In this document: positions 8,223-17,208 of the stretch, piece by piece
Numbering within the stretch: the stretch's first letter is position 1
How the letters are laid out: the number at the start of each line of letters is the position of its first letter
Assembly (NCBI RefSeq): GCF_014117425.1
Contig: NZ_CP059725.1
Coordinates: 2,294,001-2,358,000 of the forward strand
DNA length: 64,000 nucleotides
Source: Bartonella sp. HY038
GTDB taxonomy: Bacteria > Pseudomonadota > Alphaproteobacteria > Rhizobiales > Rhizobiaceae
Direction of reading: 5' to 3'
Made by a program: the position numbers and the translations under genes
The notes under the pieces: model-generated
Seen by the model: the letters and a program-made list of their open reading frames with translations, nothing else
Database searches by the model: none
What the model was told of the DNA's origin: nothing

Positions 8223-9218
8223 CTATTTCAAAGCAGTCACTTGATAACCCATTTTTCGAAAAGCTTCCACCAATCCTGTATCTCCAATAAGATGCATAGC
8301 TCCAACAGCAATAAAGCTATTACCACTTTTAAGCAATGGTTCGGCGCGTTGCGCCATCACAGCGTTGCGCTTATCGATCAAAACGGCTTCATATTCGTGC
8401 ATATTGGCAACCGTTAGCCCCTCTTCATCCAAATAGTCTGATAGAGAATTGATCATCGATATTTTCCCCTCAACATAAAGCTCACCCATCGTGGTAAAAA
8501 TATCTTTTAAGAGATCTTTATTTTCAATAGCTTCTATAATTGCTGCAATAGATACGCGCTCCGGCAAGGATGACAAAGCCACCAATTGCTCTTCTATCGT
8601 TTCAAGGCCAAGTAATTCTTTACCAGCATGTTGCGCATTTAGTTCAATTTGCGCATCGAAAGCCACACCACCTGTTTGCGGACAGTCAGGCAAGATAAAA
8701 AGCATGGTAAAAAACCAAGGCCGCATATGATTGACTGTAGAATAGGCAATACCGCGTTGCCTTAAGGCGGCATCAAACTTTTGAAATTGCTCCTCTGTCA
8801 TTTGCGCCTTAACACTATTATCTCCCTCATACATTAGCAACTTACTATTTGCCAGAATAGTATTAAGCAGATTACCGCCGGTTTCATCGCCTATATCAAT
8901 CAACTCCAAAGCTACCCGCGATGATTTATCAAAGGCTGCCTGTTCAGCAGATGTCATCTTGACAATTCTGGCATCACCAGCATGCATTGTGCCCAATAAA
9001 TACGATGGCTCAATGCCGTCTTTTTCAATTTTCCAAAAACGGCTATCGCCATTTTTAATTTTGCTAGCGGCTTCTTCTATCTGTTGCAAGGTTTGCGCAT
9101 CAAACGTATCACGCAAATCTTTGCCGCACATCATATTTTGAGCGAAAGCAAAATTGCTAAATCCAAATAGGGCTAATAAAGTGACCAATGCCAATAATTT
9201 TCTAAACATTTTAGTCAA
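8223..9218 (-). CDS. TraB/GumN family protein
   Basis: Exported protein of the TraB/GumN (Tiki-related) family, thought to be metal-dependent proteases or haem-binding proteins; the function in alphaproteobacteria is not settled. It has a signal peptide (residues 1-26, ending FANFAFAQ) and the two hallmark GxxH motifs: LLGTMHAGD near residue 75 and VGAMHLIGDTGLVEAFRKMG near the C-terminus. The 331-residue length is typical. It follows the tam gene after only 6 bases on the same strand, so the two form an operon. Confidence 0.88.
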   Translation of the reverse strand: MTKMFRKLLALVTLLALFGFSNFAFAQNMMCGKDLRDTFDAQTLQQIEEAASKIKNGDSRFWKIEKDGIEPSYLLGTMHAGDARIVKMTSAEQAAFDKSSRVALELIDIGDETGGNLLNTILANSKLLMYEGDNSVKAQMTEEQFQKFDAALRQRGIAYSTVNHMRPWFFTMLFILPDCPQTGGVAFDAQIELNAQHAGKELLGLETIEEQLVALSSLPERVSIAAIIEAIENKDLLKDIFTTMGELYVEGKISMINSLSDYLDEEGLTVANMHEYEAVLIDKRNAVMAQRAEPLLKSGNSFIAVGAMHLIGDTGLVEAFRKMGYQVTALK

Positions 9219-9224
9219 AACCTT

Positions 9225-9998
9225 TTACTTCTTAAGCACAATAAAAAAGCGAGGAAAGCGCAGTAAGATCTTGCCATCCTTTTGCACAGGATAGGATTTT
9301 TTTATCCGATCAAGATAAAAAATTAAAAATATTTCTTTTTCAGTATCATTCAATGGCGCTAAGAAAGGGCGCAGGGCTGCACCCTTTACCCAATCAACAA
9401 TTGCTTGGTGTCCGTCCATAACATGATTGTAAATACTATGCCAAAGATCAATGTGACATGCTAAAGGCGCCAAAGCATCATAATAAACACCAGTATCTTC
9501 TAATTTGTCGCGTGCAATATTACCAATGCGACTACACCAACGCGGATCTTGTGCGACATCAATCATCGCCTGATGGATTGGTTCATTTAAGTTATCTGGC
9601 ATTTGAACGGCAAGAATGGCACCATTTTTCATTTCACCAGATAGGCGTTGTAATTGCGCTATATGATTAGGCAACCATTGAAACACCGCATTGGAAAAAA
9701 GTAAGTCAGTATCTAGCGGCACATTCCAGCTTTCAATATCGCCTATTTCAAAATGAATTTGAGGCAGCCGACTTTTAGCCTTGGCAATCATATCAGGCGA
9801 ATTATCAAACCCAGATATTCTCGCCTTTGGCCAATAATACTGCAATAGCTCGGTAGAATTGCCCGGCCCGCAACCAATATCAACAATATTTTTTATTGCT
9901 ATTTCATCATGCCTGGAAATCGCACTGATGAGATCGCGCGCTGGCCGGCTTCGCTCATCATTAAACATTAAATATTGATTGGCTGACCAGTCTTTCAT
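9225..9998 (-). CDS. tam: Trans-aconitate 2-methyltransferase
   Basis: SAM-dependent methyltransferase that esterifies trans-aconitate, a spontaneous inhibitor formed from the TCA intermediate cis-aconitate. It shows the family's opening MKDWSANQYLMFNDERSRPA, the SAM-binding motif VDIGCGPGNSTELL (about residues 40-53), motif II GFDNSPDMI, and SNAVFQWLPNH. The 257-residue length equals that of the E. coli enzyme. It is upstream of the GumN-family gene with a 6-base spacer and 44 bases downstream of the glycosyltransferase gene, so all three may be cotranscribed. Confidence 0.93.
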   Translation of the reverse strand: MKDWSANQYLMFNDERSRPARDLISAISRHDEIAIKNIVDIGCGPGNSTELLQYYWPKARISGFDNSPDMIAKAKSRLPQIHFEIGDIESWNVPLDTDLLFSNAVFQWLPNHIAQLQRLSGEMKNGAILAVQMPDNLNEPIHQAMIDVAQDPRWCSRIGNIARDKLEDTGVYYDALAPLACHIDLWHSIYNHVMDGHQAIVDWVKGAALRPFLAPLNDTEKEIFLIFYLDRIKKSYPVQKDGKILLRFPRFFIVLKK

Positions 9999-10042
9999 TT
10001 TCTACCCTTTAAAAAAACACTGCCACCGCTAAATCAAAAAAC

Positions 10043-11590
10043 TTATGGAATATAAAAGTACCTAAATATTTTGAACTGATCGGGATGTCCTTTATAGGCG
10101 ATTTTAATCGTCTTAGCTTTAAGACCTGCTTTATAGGTTAAATGATAAATATATTCCCCCAAAGAACCTTTAAACGCTTCTCCATATGCTACTGGATCTT
10201 TCAGTTTATCGGCATCTTTATCATCAAGTATTAATAGCGGAAATTGTAAGCGCTGCTCAGCATTCACCGTCTCATTATGAACGACTTTCATGTCGGGATT
10301 ATAAAGTCGTAAATTGCCTGCATATTTCGTATTAGGCGACACAATCGTTGCAATTGGGCCTTCCTTTTCAATTGTCTCATATAATTGATTATAGTCAAGC
10401 AAACCTAGTGGCAAATGTCGACCGCTTCCCATATGAAGAGCAAAAAACAAAACAATTGGCACAACAAGTGCTACAATGATACCACAAACCCCATATGATA
10501 TTAAGGCACGATTTTTCCGAGTATAATAAAAAAGCACAAGAGCGAAATAAGCAGGGCAAAGAATGAGAACTGGCTGCATCCATCGATCTTTAACCTGTGT
10601 AGCGCCACTTAAAATTATTGAAATGAAGACAATCAATAAGCCAAAAGCCAAAACCCTGCCGATAAACTTTACCGCAAATTTTTCTGTTTCCGTATAATCA
10701 CGCCCTTTTTGTGTGGGTGTATTAAAAAGATAAACAACCAGCGCAACGATAAAAGCCAACCCACCAAAGGCAAGAACGGCATGGATGAGCTCCTCTGCAC
10801 CTAAAAAGCGTTTCACAATAAAACTATGTTGACTAACTACGCCAAATTTATTTGAACGCTCTAACGTTGCATGAAAATGGTTTAAAATCCAGCTTAATGG
10901 CTTAAATAATAATATTGCTGCGGTCATAAAAATCAAAACCGTTTTTAGCTGAAAAAGCCATTTCCTACCCTGTGCGAAGCTTAAAAAAGCCATCAAAATT
11001 GCAACAATAAAGATAATATCATTAAATTTACCAAGGACTGATATAGCAATACAACAACCAACTAAAATTGCATTAATAATGCTTTGGCGTTGAAAATATC
11101 GCGTCATCGCCCAAAACACCCAACCACAACTTGCGGTGCCAAGCACTGAATGAGACAAAGCACGCTGTGATTCCCAAGCAATTTGCGGCAATAAAAATAT
11201 ACCAAGCATTGCACTTGCAGCAACTAATGGCTGCACTTTTAAATTGCGCAACCCAAAATAGACGGATAAAAAAAGGCTAGCAAGAATAGTAAATTTAACG
11301 AATTGCAGAACAATAAAATGCGTGCCGAAAACTGATGTGAGACCAATTAAAAGCCATGTATAAAGCGGCGGCTGTGAACCACCATAACCCCAATCAAAAA
11401 AACTGATATTGGCTAATTGCTCTGCATCATCAAGGCCTGCACCATTTGAAATAAAGCTTACAAATAGCGCTTCAAATAAGAAATACCCAATAATGAAAAT
11501 CAGCGCCAAAAATGCGAACCTATTTCCACAAAATTCAGCCTCTCGTGGCCTTTGGTGATCATCCACAATGATGCTATCCTTACTCATCAC
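10043..11590 (-). CDS. GT39-like membrane glycosyltransferase
   Basis: Multi-spanning (about ten hydrophobic helices) inner-membrane protein of the ArnT/PMT superfamily (PMT_2-like), which transfers sugars from polyprenyl-phosphate donors to lipid A, O-antigen or proteins. After a short cytoplasmic tail and the first helix comes the signature first periplasmic loop with an acidic pair and GYGGSQPPLYTW (GLDDAEQLANISFF just before it), followed by ALSHSVLGTASCGW. A soluble C-terminal part (about residues 400-515) follows the last helix. At 515 residues it is normal. The sugar and acceptor cannot be told from sequence. The neighbours Tam and GumN give no specific clue. Confidence 0.85.
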   Translation of the reverse strand: MMSKDSIIVDDHQRPREAEFCGNRFAFLALIFIIGYFLFEALFVSFISNGAGLDDAEQLANISFFDWGYGGSQPPLYTWLLIGLTSVFGTHFIVLQFVKFTILASLFLSVYFGLRNLKVQPLVAASAMLGIFLLPQIAWESQRALSHSVLGTASCGWVFWAMTRYFQRQSIINAILVGCCIAISVLGKFNDIIFIVAILMAFLSFAQGRKWLFQLKTVLIFMTAAILLFKPLSWILNHFHATLERSNKFGVVSQHSFIVKRFLGAEELIHAVLAFGGLAFIVALVVYLFNTPTQKGRDYTETEKFAVKFIGRVLAFGLLIVFISIILSGATQVKDRWMQPVLILCPAYFALVLFYYTRKNRALISYGVCGIIVALVVPIVLFFALHMGSGRHLPLGLLDYNQLYETIEKEGPIATIVSPNTKYAGNLRLYNPDMKVVHNETVNAEQRLQFPLLILDDKDADKLKDPVAYGEAFKGSLGEYIYHLTYKAGLKAKTIKIAYKGHPDQFKIFRYFYIP

Positions 11591-11997
11591 ATACGCCTTT
11601 TTTCATTTTCAAAAAAATTATCCTTGCCAATACGCGATATCATATTCAACAAAAATGACACTTATAACAAACCACTTAATCAATAAATTTTAAACTATCA
11701 AATAAGTTAAGATAGTTACCAAAGAGTTGGCGATGCTAAAAAACAATATTTAAATCACTTAATATACTAAATCATTGAAAATACGATTTATTTTTTCACC
11801 TCCCTTACAATTAAATCTGCCTCCACCTATGTCTATTATAAGGTTTTTCAGTTTTGCTGTTCAATTGTATGAATAATGCAATGAATGACCGAATAATATG
11901 GTGTTTTCATGGGGAGTAAAGAACTTTAAAATTTTGCACCATAAGCGTCACTTAAAAATTAGATCTATTCATTTCAACAACAGTAAAGGGAAATAAC
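11591..11997. other. Divergent intergenic region, 407 bp
   Basis: This lies between the minus-strand glycosyltransferase and the plus-strand acetoin reductase gene, and so must hold promoters for both. No operator palindrome or ORF could be supported. An AAAGGGAAA ribosome site sits just before 11998. Confidence 0.4.
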
Positions 11998-12777
11998 ATG
12001 ACAGATAAATCGAAAGTTGCATTTGTTACTGGTGCAGGTCAAGGAATTGGCCGAGCGATTGCTTTACGCTTAGCAAAAGATGGCTTTAATCTTGCCCTTG
12101 TTGATCTAAAGGCCGACAAAATTGCTGAAGTCGCTAAGGAAGTTGAAGCATTAGGTAAAAAGGCCATTGCGATAACGGCTGATGTTTCTAATCGTGATAA
12201 CATTTATGCAGCAATCGACAAAGCAGAAAGCGAACTTGGTGGCTTTGATGTTATTGTCAATAATGCCGGCATCGCGCAAGTAACCCCAATTGCTGATATC
12301 ACTGAACAAGAAGTTGAGCGCATCCTACGCATTAATGTCGAAGGTGTATTATGGGGCATTCAAGCGGCTGCAAAAAAATTCATTTCCCGTAAACAAAAGG
12401 GTAAAATCATTAATGCCTCCTCTATTGCTGGCCATGATGGATTTGAAATGCTTGGGGCATATTCTGCAACCAAATTTGCTGTTCGCGCGCTCACCCAATC
12501 TGCCGCCAAAGAATATGCGCGATCTGGCATTACCGTAAACTCCTATTGCCCTGGCATTGTAGGCACCGATATGTGGGCAGAGATAGACCAACGCTTTGCC
12601 GACCTTACTGGCGCACCGGTTGGCGCCACTTATAAAAAATATGTCGAAGGCATTGCCTTGGGGCGGGCTCAAACTCCTGATGATGTGGCGAATCTCGTAT
12701 CATTTTTAGCAAGTAGCGATTCAGATTATATCACCGGCCAATCCATACTAACCGATGGTGGCATTGTTTATCGCTAA
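11998..12777 (+). CDS. budC: Diacetyl reductase / acetoin dehydrogenase (SDR family)
   Basis: Short-chain dehydrogenase interconverting diacetyl, acetoin and 2,3-butanediol with NAD(H). The Rossmann motif is [12 protein letters not shown] (residues 11-22), with Asp in LVDLKADK favouring [15 protein letters not shown], catalytic Ser in NASSIAGH and YxxxK ([12 protein letters not shown]). The C-terminal half ([31 protein letters not shown]) closely follows the BudC/ButA subfamily. The 259-residue length is typical. It stands alone with a hairpin terminator downstream. No acetolactate synthase or decarboxylase is adjacent, so the substrate may come from outside; other SDR substrates are possible but less likely. 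Confidence 0.88.
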   Translation: MTDKSKVAFVTGAGQGIGRAIALRLAKDGFNLALVDLKADKIAEVAKEVEALGKKAIAITADVSNRDNIYAAIDKAESELGGFDVIVNNAGIAQVTPIADITEQEVERILRINVEGVLWGIQAAAKKFISRKQKGKIINASSIAGHDGFEMLGAYSATKFAVRALTQSAAKEYARSGITVNSYCPGIVGTDMWAEIDQRFADLTGAPVGATYKKYVEGIALGRAQTPDDVANLVSFLASSDSDYITGQSILTDGGIVYR

Positions 12778-12812
12778 AGCTTAGCCAATAGTATATAATT
12801 TTTTAAAAAAAC

Positions 12813-12852
12813 AATAAAGCATCTATATGTATATTTTTATAGGTGCTTTATT
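12813..12852 (+). terminator. Hairpin terminator after budC
   Basis: Fourteen-base arms (AATAAAGCATCTAT / ATAGGTGCTTTATT, one wobble pair) with a 12-base loop, 36 bases after the budC stop. The T-rich tail is short (TTTATTT spans the stem end), so efficiency is uncertain. Confidence 0.6.
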
Positions 12853-13001
12853 TGGGAGCTAGGAACATAAATTTAATTATTTTTACATTTTAAGCTTTTA
12901 CTAATAAATACAAAAACAAAATTAAAAATATAGTAATATTTTTAAAATTATTTTTATAGATTATATAATATATTTAATTTGATATTAAATAAATATCTTG
13001 T

Positions 13002-13030
13002 TTGACAATGATTTGAATTTCAATTATTGT
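13002..13030 (+). promoter_or_regulatory. Probable cold-shock gene promoter
   Basis: TTGACA (13002-13007), a 17-base spacer and TATTGT (13025-13030). The start of transcription would be near 13037, leaving a leader of about 125 bases before the ATG. Long structured leaders are a known feature of cspA-type genes, where they permit cold-dependent translation. Confidence 0.5.
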
Positions 13031-13161
13031 GCAACACAACGAACTTTTTATATGAGCTATAATTTCTGCGCCTAAAACTATGCCTTTAATTCTCCCTCTC
13101 AAAAACTTCGCCAAAACATGCGGTTTCCGCAATATCTTCTATTGCTATGAAAGGGTTTATT

Positions 13162-13371
13162 ATGACCACAGGCACAGTTAAATGGTTTAATTCAACCAAG
13201 GGTTTCGGCTTCATTCAACCAGATGATGGTGGCGCAGATGTATTTGTTCACATTTCAGCTGTTGAACAATCAGGTCTTCGTAAGCTTGATGAAGGCCAGA
13301 AAATTGGCTTCGAATTACAGCGCGACAAGCGTTCAGGCAAAATGTCAGCTTGTAACCTTACAGCTGCTTAA
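13162..13371 (+). CDS. Cold-shock protein, CspA family
   Basis: Single OB-fold nucleic-acid-binding protein that acts as an RNA chaperone. It has the RNP1 motif (KGFGFI) and RNP2 motif (DVFVHIS) after the opening GTVKWFN. The start is placed at 13162 (MTTGTVKWF, 69 residues) because AAAGGG sits just before it; the ATG at 13147 would add five residues and has no better site. A strong terminator follows. The long leader suggests post-transcriptional control, though the name CspA versus other paralogues cannot be decided. Confidence 0.95.
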   Translation: MTTGTVKWFNSTKGFGFIQPDDGGADVFVHISAVEQSGLRKLDEGQKIGFELQRDKRSGKMSACNLTAA

Positions 13372-13400
13372 TCTTTTAAAAGATTAATTGCTTTTTTAGA

Positions 13401-13422
13401 AAGGTCGGATTTATCCGGCCTT
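13401..13422 (+). terminator. Terminator of the cold-shock gene
   Basis: Nine-base stem AAGGTCGGA / TCCGGCCTT (one G-U pair), a 4-base loop and a following T6 run: a textbook intrinsic terminator. Confidence 0.9.
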
Positions 13423-13429
13423 TTTTATT

Positions 13430-13797
13430 TGTCTGTCGCGCAATGCAATGGTTCTAAGCTTGATTGCAAACACCATTTACCCACTAAACAATTACTTCTC
13501 CTCAAGCAAAAGCAGCTTTCACTATACAAAGAAGCAATATCAAATCTGCAACCTTCCGCGCTGCTTTTAACATAAGATACGTCCAACATACTCTTTATAT
13601 CTTCCCCCGTTTTACCAAAAGAGCTACCCCAAGTTCATTTCAGTCATTTTGAACTTAGATATAAGAACAAAATCATAGAAAAAAATGGTTTGCCTACCAC
13701 ATGACCTATAAAAATTTTTCGTAAAATAAATAATAATTATTGTTTATCGATAAAAATATGATATTCTACTAGATGAGGGCATCCATAGGAGAATATC
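13430..13797. other. Gene-free gap before the DUF2975 gene
   Basis: About 370 bases with no supported ORF or repeat. The last 60 bases are very AT-rich and probably contain the promoter of the DUF2975-HTH pair; a GGAG ribosome site precedes 13798. Confidence 0.4.
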
Positions 13798-14376
13798 ATG
13801 TCTTTCCAGACCCAACCAAACAAGAATGCGATTAATACCAAACCAAGCCGAATTACGCTCGACATCATGTTAGTCTTATTTATTTTGTTCATGGTGTATT
13901 ATTGGGTTTTTACGCCCCTTTCTCAAATTGCTCAAGATTGGCTTTCTACCACGAATAGCATCAATACGGGATTACCAAATTCTAGTGAAATCATCATTAA
14001 CGGCCCTGAATTTACGGTAAGATTAATGGCGCTCGTCGTAAACCTTTTATTTTCCGCCCCAATCTTTTATGGTTTTTGGTTGTTACGCAAACTTTTAAAG
14101 CTTTATGCACAAGGGTTATTATTTACCAAAGCACATGTTCAAATATTTAAACATGTTGCCTTCGCATTTATTGCCTATGGCATTTGCTTATTTTTAAGCG
14201 AGCCTATCATGGCCCTAGCTTTGACTGCTTTCAACAATAATGGCGATAGACTAATTGTAGTCGGCTTTGGCTCAAGCAATCTTTTTCCAATTCTAACAGG
14301 CATTGTTATGTTGCCACTGGTTCACGTCATGCAGCTCGCTGAAAAAATGGCCGATGAACAACAGCATACAGTTTAA
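13798..14376 (+). CDS. DUF2975 membrane protein
   Basis: Integral inner-membrane protein of 192 residues with four hydrophobic segments (about 22-42, 78-100, 118-140 and 155-178). The C-terminal motifs (LLRKLLKLYAQGLLFTKAHV, then a last helix followed by QLAEKMADEQQHTV) match DUF2975. This family is almost always encoded next to a small Cro/CI-type HTH protein, as here, with a 2-base gap. The pair is presumed to act as a membrane-anchored or membrane-sensing transcriptional switch; the signal is unknown. Confidence 0.85.
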   Translation: MSFQTQPNKNAINTKPSRITLDIMLVLFILFMVYYWVFTPLSQIAQDWLSTTNSINTGLPNSSEIIINGPEFTVRLMALVVNLLFSAPIFYGFWLLRKLLKLYAQGLLFTKAHVQIFKHVAFAFIAYGICLFLSEPIMALALTAFNNNGDRLIVVGFGSSNLFPILTGIVMLPLVHVMQLAEKMADEQQHTV

Positions 14377-14378
14377 CC

Positions 14379-14591
14379 ATGGCGATTATTGTTAGACTAG
14401 ATGTCATGCTTGCTAAACGCAAAATGCGCTCCAATGAACTCGCGCAAGCAATAGGCATTACGGAAGCCAACTTGTCCTTGCTGAAATCTGGCAAGGTGAA
14501 AGCCATTCGTTTCTCCACGCTTGAAGCAATTTGCATGGTCTTGCAATGTCAGCCGGCAGATTTGCTTGAATATGCGAGCGAAGAACTATAA
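14379..14591 (+). CDS. Small Cro/CI-type HTH regulator (YozG-like)
   Basis: Seventy-residue protein that is essentially one helix-turn-helix: MRSNELAQAIGITEANLSLLKSGKVKAIRF, then STLEAICMVLQCQPADLLEY. This is the Xre/YozG subgroup found with DUF2975 proteins. It starts 2 bases after the DUF2975 stop, so it is translationally coupled. It probably represses its own operon with input from the membrane partner. It is followed by a terminator. Confidence 0.9.
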   Translation: MAIIVRLDVMLAKRKMRSNELAQAIGITEANLSLLKSGKVKAIRFSTLEAICMVLQCQPADLLEYASEEL

Positions 14592-14598
14592 ATTTATA

Positions 14599-14625
14599 AA
14601 AGGCGTGATTTAAACTCGCCTTTTT
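14599..14625 (+). terminator. Terminator of the DUF2975-HTH operon
   Basis: Eight-base stem AAAAGGCG / CGCCTTTT with an 11-base loop and a T6 tail, 8 bases after the HTH gene stop. Confidence 0.85.
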
Positions 14626-14710
14626 TATACGCTATTTTATGTAGATATTAGTTTTGATTTCACCTATTACCTAACTGATAATAGCGCAATTTACCAAAAA
14701 TGAGCCAATC

Positions 14711-16030
14711 ATGTTAAAGACAACACCAACGCCCAATGATGATAATAGCTGCGGATGGTTTCACTTGAGCGACCCCCGCACTGCAAAACCTAGCCATCAA
14801 GGTACATCGCTAACCCGCTTTGCTATTATTGGTGCAGGTGTTGCTGGACTTGCCATAGCCCGCCAACTTGCCATGCATTTTCCAAATGATGAAATTTTAC
14901 TCCTTGACGCGCAAAGCGTTAGTTTCGGCTCATCTGGCCGCAATTCTGGCTTTATGATTGATTTACCCCATGACGTTACAGCACCTGACTATATTGGTGA
15001 TTTGACCGTTGCCAAGATCAATCAAAAAATTAATCTTCTTGCCATTAATGTGTTAGAAAACATTATTAAAGACAATGGCATTGCCTGCGACTTGCGCCAT
15101 GCCGGCAAGTATCAAGCAGCGGTGGAGCCAAAAGGCGTTAATATTCTAGAATCTTATAGCCGTGGCCTTGAAAAAATGGGCGAAGAATTTGAAATTATTG
15201 AAGGACCGCAGCTTCAAGATCATATTGGCACGGGTTTTTATAAAAAGGCAATTTACACCAAGGGCACACGCTTGGTGCAGCCTGCTGCCCTTGTAAAAGG
15301 CTTAGCCAACTCCTTACCAAATAATATCAAGCTTTTTGAAAATACGCCAATTACTGGTTTTGAAAAAGGTGCCCAAATAACCCTTCATCATGCCAATGGC
15401 AAAATCATTACTGATAATCTTATTTTAGCCAATAATTGTTTTGTTCCACAATTTGGTTTTTTAAAAAACCGCATTTTACCGATGTTTACCTATGCCGGCC
15501 TAACGCGCCCATTAACCACACATGAGCAAGAATTGCTTGGCGGCAAGGATTATTGGGGAATTATTCCAGCTGACCCTAGCGGTACAACGTTGCGGCGCAC
15601 TGTCGATAATCGTTTATTGCTGCGCAATACAGTTACATTCAACCCAAAGGCCTTGCCACGTAAAAACATGCTTGAAAAAGCAAAGAAAAATATTCAACAA
15701 TCCTTTAAAAATCGCTTTGCAATGCTTGGGAATGTGGAATTTGAATATTTTTGGGGTGGCGGCATTGCCATAACGCGCAATCAAAAAAGCTTTTTTGGCA
15801 ATTTGGATAAGAATATTTTTGCAATTTCTGGCTGTAATGGCTTAGGACTTACCAAATCCACGGGGCTTGGTACTTTGCTCGCTGACCATATTAAAGGTGA
15901 AAAAAACAAGCTCATTGATTTCTTGTTAAATTCTGATGGCCCATCAAGCAATCCACCGGAGCCATTTTTAAGCCTTGGCGCTGATCTTACTTTATGGTGG
16001 GCGCGAAAATCAGCCGGGCTTGAATGTTAG
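14711..16030 (+). CDS. FAD-dependent amine/amino-acid oxidoreductase (DAO family)
   Basis: Flavoprotein of the D-amino-acid oxidase/glycine oxidase superfamily (PF01266). A 35-residue leader precedes the FAD-binding motif (IIGAGVAGLAIARQLA, about 39-54) and the family's SFGSSGRNSGFM flavin-contact motif. Near the C-terminus WGGGIAITRN and NIFAISGCNGLGLTKSTGLG form the second flavin-contact region. The 439-residue length and leader resemble PuuB/OrdL-type oxidases of putrescine or amino acid breakdown, but the substrate cannot be identified. It stands alone, convergent with the gene cluster that follows on the other strand. Confidence 0.85.
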   Translation: MLKTTPTPNDDNSCGWFHLSDPRTAKPSHQGTSLTRFAIIGAGVAGLAIARQLAMHFPNDEILLLDAQSVSFGSSGRNSGFMIDLPHDVTAPDYIGDLTVAKINQKINLLAINVLENIIKDNGIACDLRHAGKYQAAVEPKGVNILESYSRGLEKMGEEFEIIEGPQLQDHIGTGFYKKAIYTKGTRLVQPAALVKGLANSLPNNIKLFENTPITGFEKGAQITLHHANGKIITDNLILANNCFVPQFGFLKNRILPMFTYAGLTRPLTTHEQELLGGKDYWGIIPADPSGTTLRRTVDNRLLLRNTVTFNPKALPRKNMLEKAKKNIQQSFKNRFAMLGNVEFEYFWGGGIAITRNQKSFFGNLDKNIFAISGCNGLGLTKSTGLGTLLADHIKGEKNKLIDFLLNSDGPSSNPPEPFLSLGADLTLWWARKSAGLEC

Positions 16031-16053
16031 CTTTGCCTCCTACTTTAACTTAT

Positions 16054-16425
16054 TTACTCTAGATCTATGCGGGAAACAGTAAATTCAACCATTTCACCGT
16101 GGCAGATATCCTTGGGAATATCTGCGTCAGATAGATCAAATATAATATCTCCCACTTTTACCATGATAGTTTTTTGGCTTATTAAAATAATTCCAACAAT
16201 ATCATAGTAATAGGAATGGGGATTTTGCTCATGCTGCTTTATACAAAAGTTTTTATCACACGCACGCATTAAGCCTATCACATCAAGCGGTAGGAGTGGC
16301 GTTGATATGATGTCGCCTAAATTCTGGTTGAAAGGATGAGCAAAGGCACAGCAAGAAAAATTCCCATCACTGATTATTACGTCTGCTTCATCTTCACCCA
16401 AATACTCTATCGCCACAATTTTCAT
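16054..16425 (-). CDS. Hypothetical protein at the end of the ABC importer operon
   Basis: Not recognised. A soluble, acidic 123-residue protein with no signal peptide or membrane helix and four Cys (CC at about 25, then CDKNFC). I start at the ATG at 16425, ten bases after the first base of the ATPase stop (TAA); a TTG at 16431 is an alternative. The tight spacing says it is cotranscribed with the importer ATPase gene. The alternating hydrophobic pattern suggests mainly beta structure. Any role in metal or oxyanion handling would be pure guesswork from position. Confidence 0.6.
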   Translation of the reverse strand: MKIVAIEYLGEDEADVIISDGNFSCCAFAHPFNQNLGDIISTPLLPLDVIGLMRACDKNFCIKQHEQNPHSYYYDIVGIILISQKTIMVKVGDIIFDLSDADIPKDICHGEMVEFTVSRIDLE

Positions 16426-16431
16426 CTTCAA

Positions 16432-17208
16432 TTATCGCGCTTCATTGCCAACAATGAATAAATGTCGGTTTTTATAATCAAAGCTTTCAATATCTATTTG
16501 ATAAGCATTTGAAAGATTTTCGTTGGTCATAACCTCTTGTGCAGTACCATAAAAATGGTGATCATTTGGTTGCAATAATAGCACTTTATCAGCAACACAA
16601 TAGGCATGGTCTGGTATATGGGTTGAAAAAATAAGCGCAATACCATTTTTTGACAAATGCGATACAAGGGTTAAAAATCGCGCTTGATTGGCAAAATCAA
16701 GATGGGCTGTTGGCTCATCCATGATGATAAATTGCGTTTTTTGCAACAAAGCGCGCGCTATATAGACAAGTTGCTGCTCACCGCCACTAATCTCGTTAAT
16801 TGGCTTATCAAGCAGGTGGCTAATTTTTAACAGCCGTGCGGCATTTTCAACCTCTTCACCGGTACTTGTATCAGGTGTTTGAAAAGTCGATAAATGGGGC
16901 GAAATGCCCATTTCAATAATCGTGCGCACCAAAAACGCGAAAGAAACACTGCTTTGTTGGGGTATATAAGCAATTTTTTGCGCTATATCCTTATAGCTTA
17001 AACGCGCTAAGGCATTGCCGCCAAGATAAGAGCCACCAGCGGCGGCCTTTTCATAGCCTATGAGCGTGCGTAGAAAGGTTGATTTTCCAACACCATTAGG
17101 GCCAAGAACTGCTAAAACTTCTGCTGGCTTAACGGTAATAGAAATATCGGAAAAAATATTGTGTTTTTGCCCTTGATAGCAAAATGAAAGATGACGCGTT
17201 TCCAACAT
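16432..17208 (-). CDS. ABC importer ATPase (BtuD/FecE type), probable MolC
   Basis: ATP-hydrolysing subunit of a type II ABC importer. It shows Walker A (GPNGVGKST, about residue 37), Q-loop, signature (ISGGEQQLVYIARAL), Walker B (FIIMDEPTAHLDF) and H-loop (FSTHIPDH). At 258 residues it fits the FecE/BtuD/FhuC group. It directly abuts the permease gene (no gap) and precedes the small hypothetical gene. The substrate is inferred from the divergent ModA-like gene and the ModE-box-like palindrome: molybdate or tungstate, as in Haemophilus influenzae MolABC. An iron-siderophore or cobalamin substrate is the alternative. Confidence 0.85.
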   Translation of the reverse strand: MLETRHLSFCYQGQKHNIFSDISITVKPAEVLAVLGPNGVGKSTFLRTLIGYEKAAAGGSYLGGNALARLSYKDIAQKIAYIPQQSSVSFAFLVRTIIEMGISPHLSTFQTPDTSTGEEVENAARLLKISHLLDKPINEISGGEQQLVYIARALLQKTQFIIMDEPTAHLDFANQARFLTLVSHLSKNGIALIFSTHIPDHAYCVADKVLLLQPNDHHFYGTAQEVMTNENLSNAYQIDIESFDYKNRHLFIVGNEAR

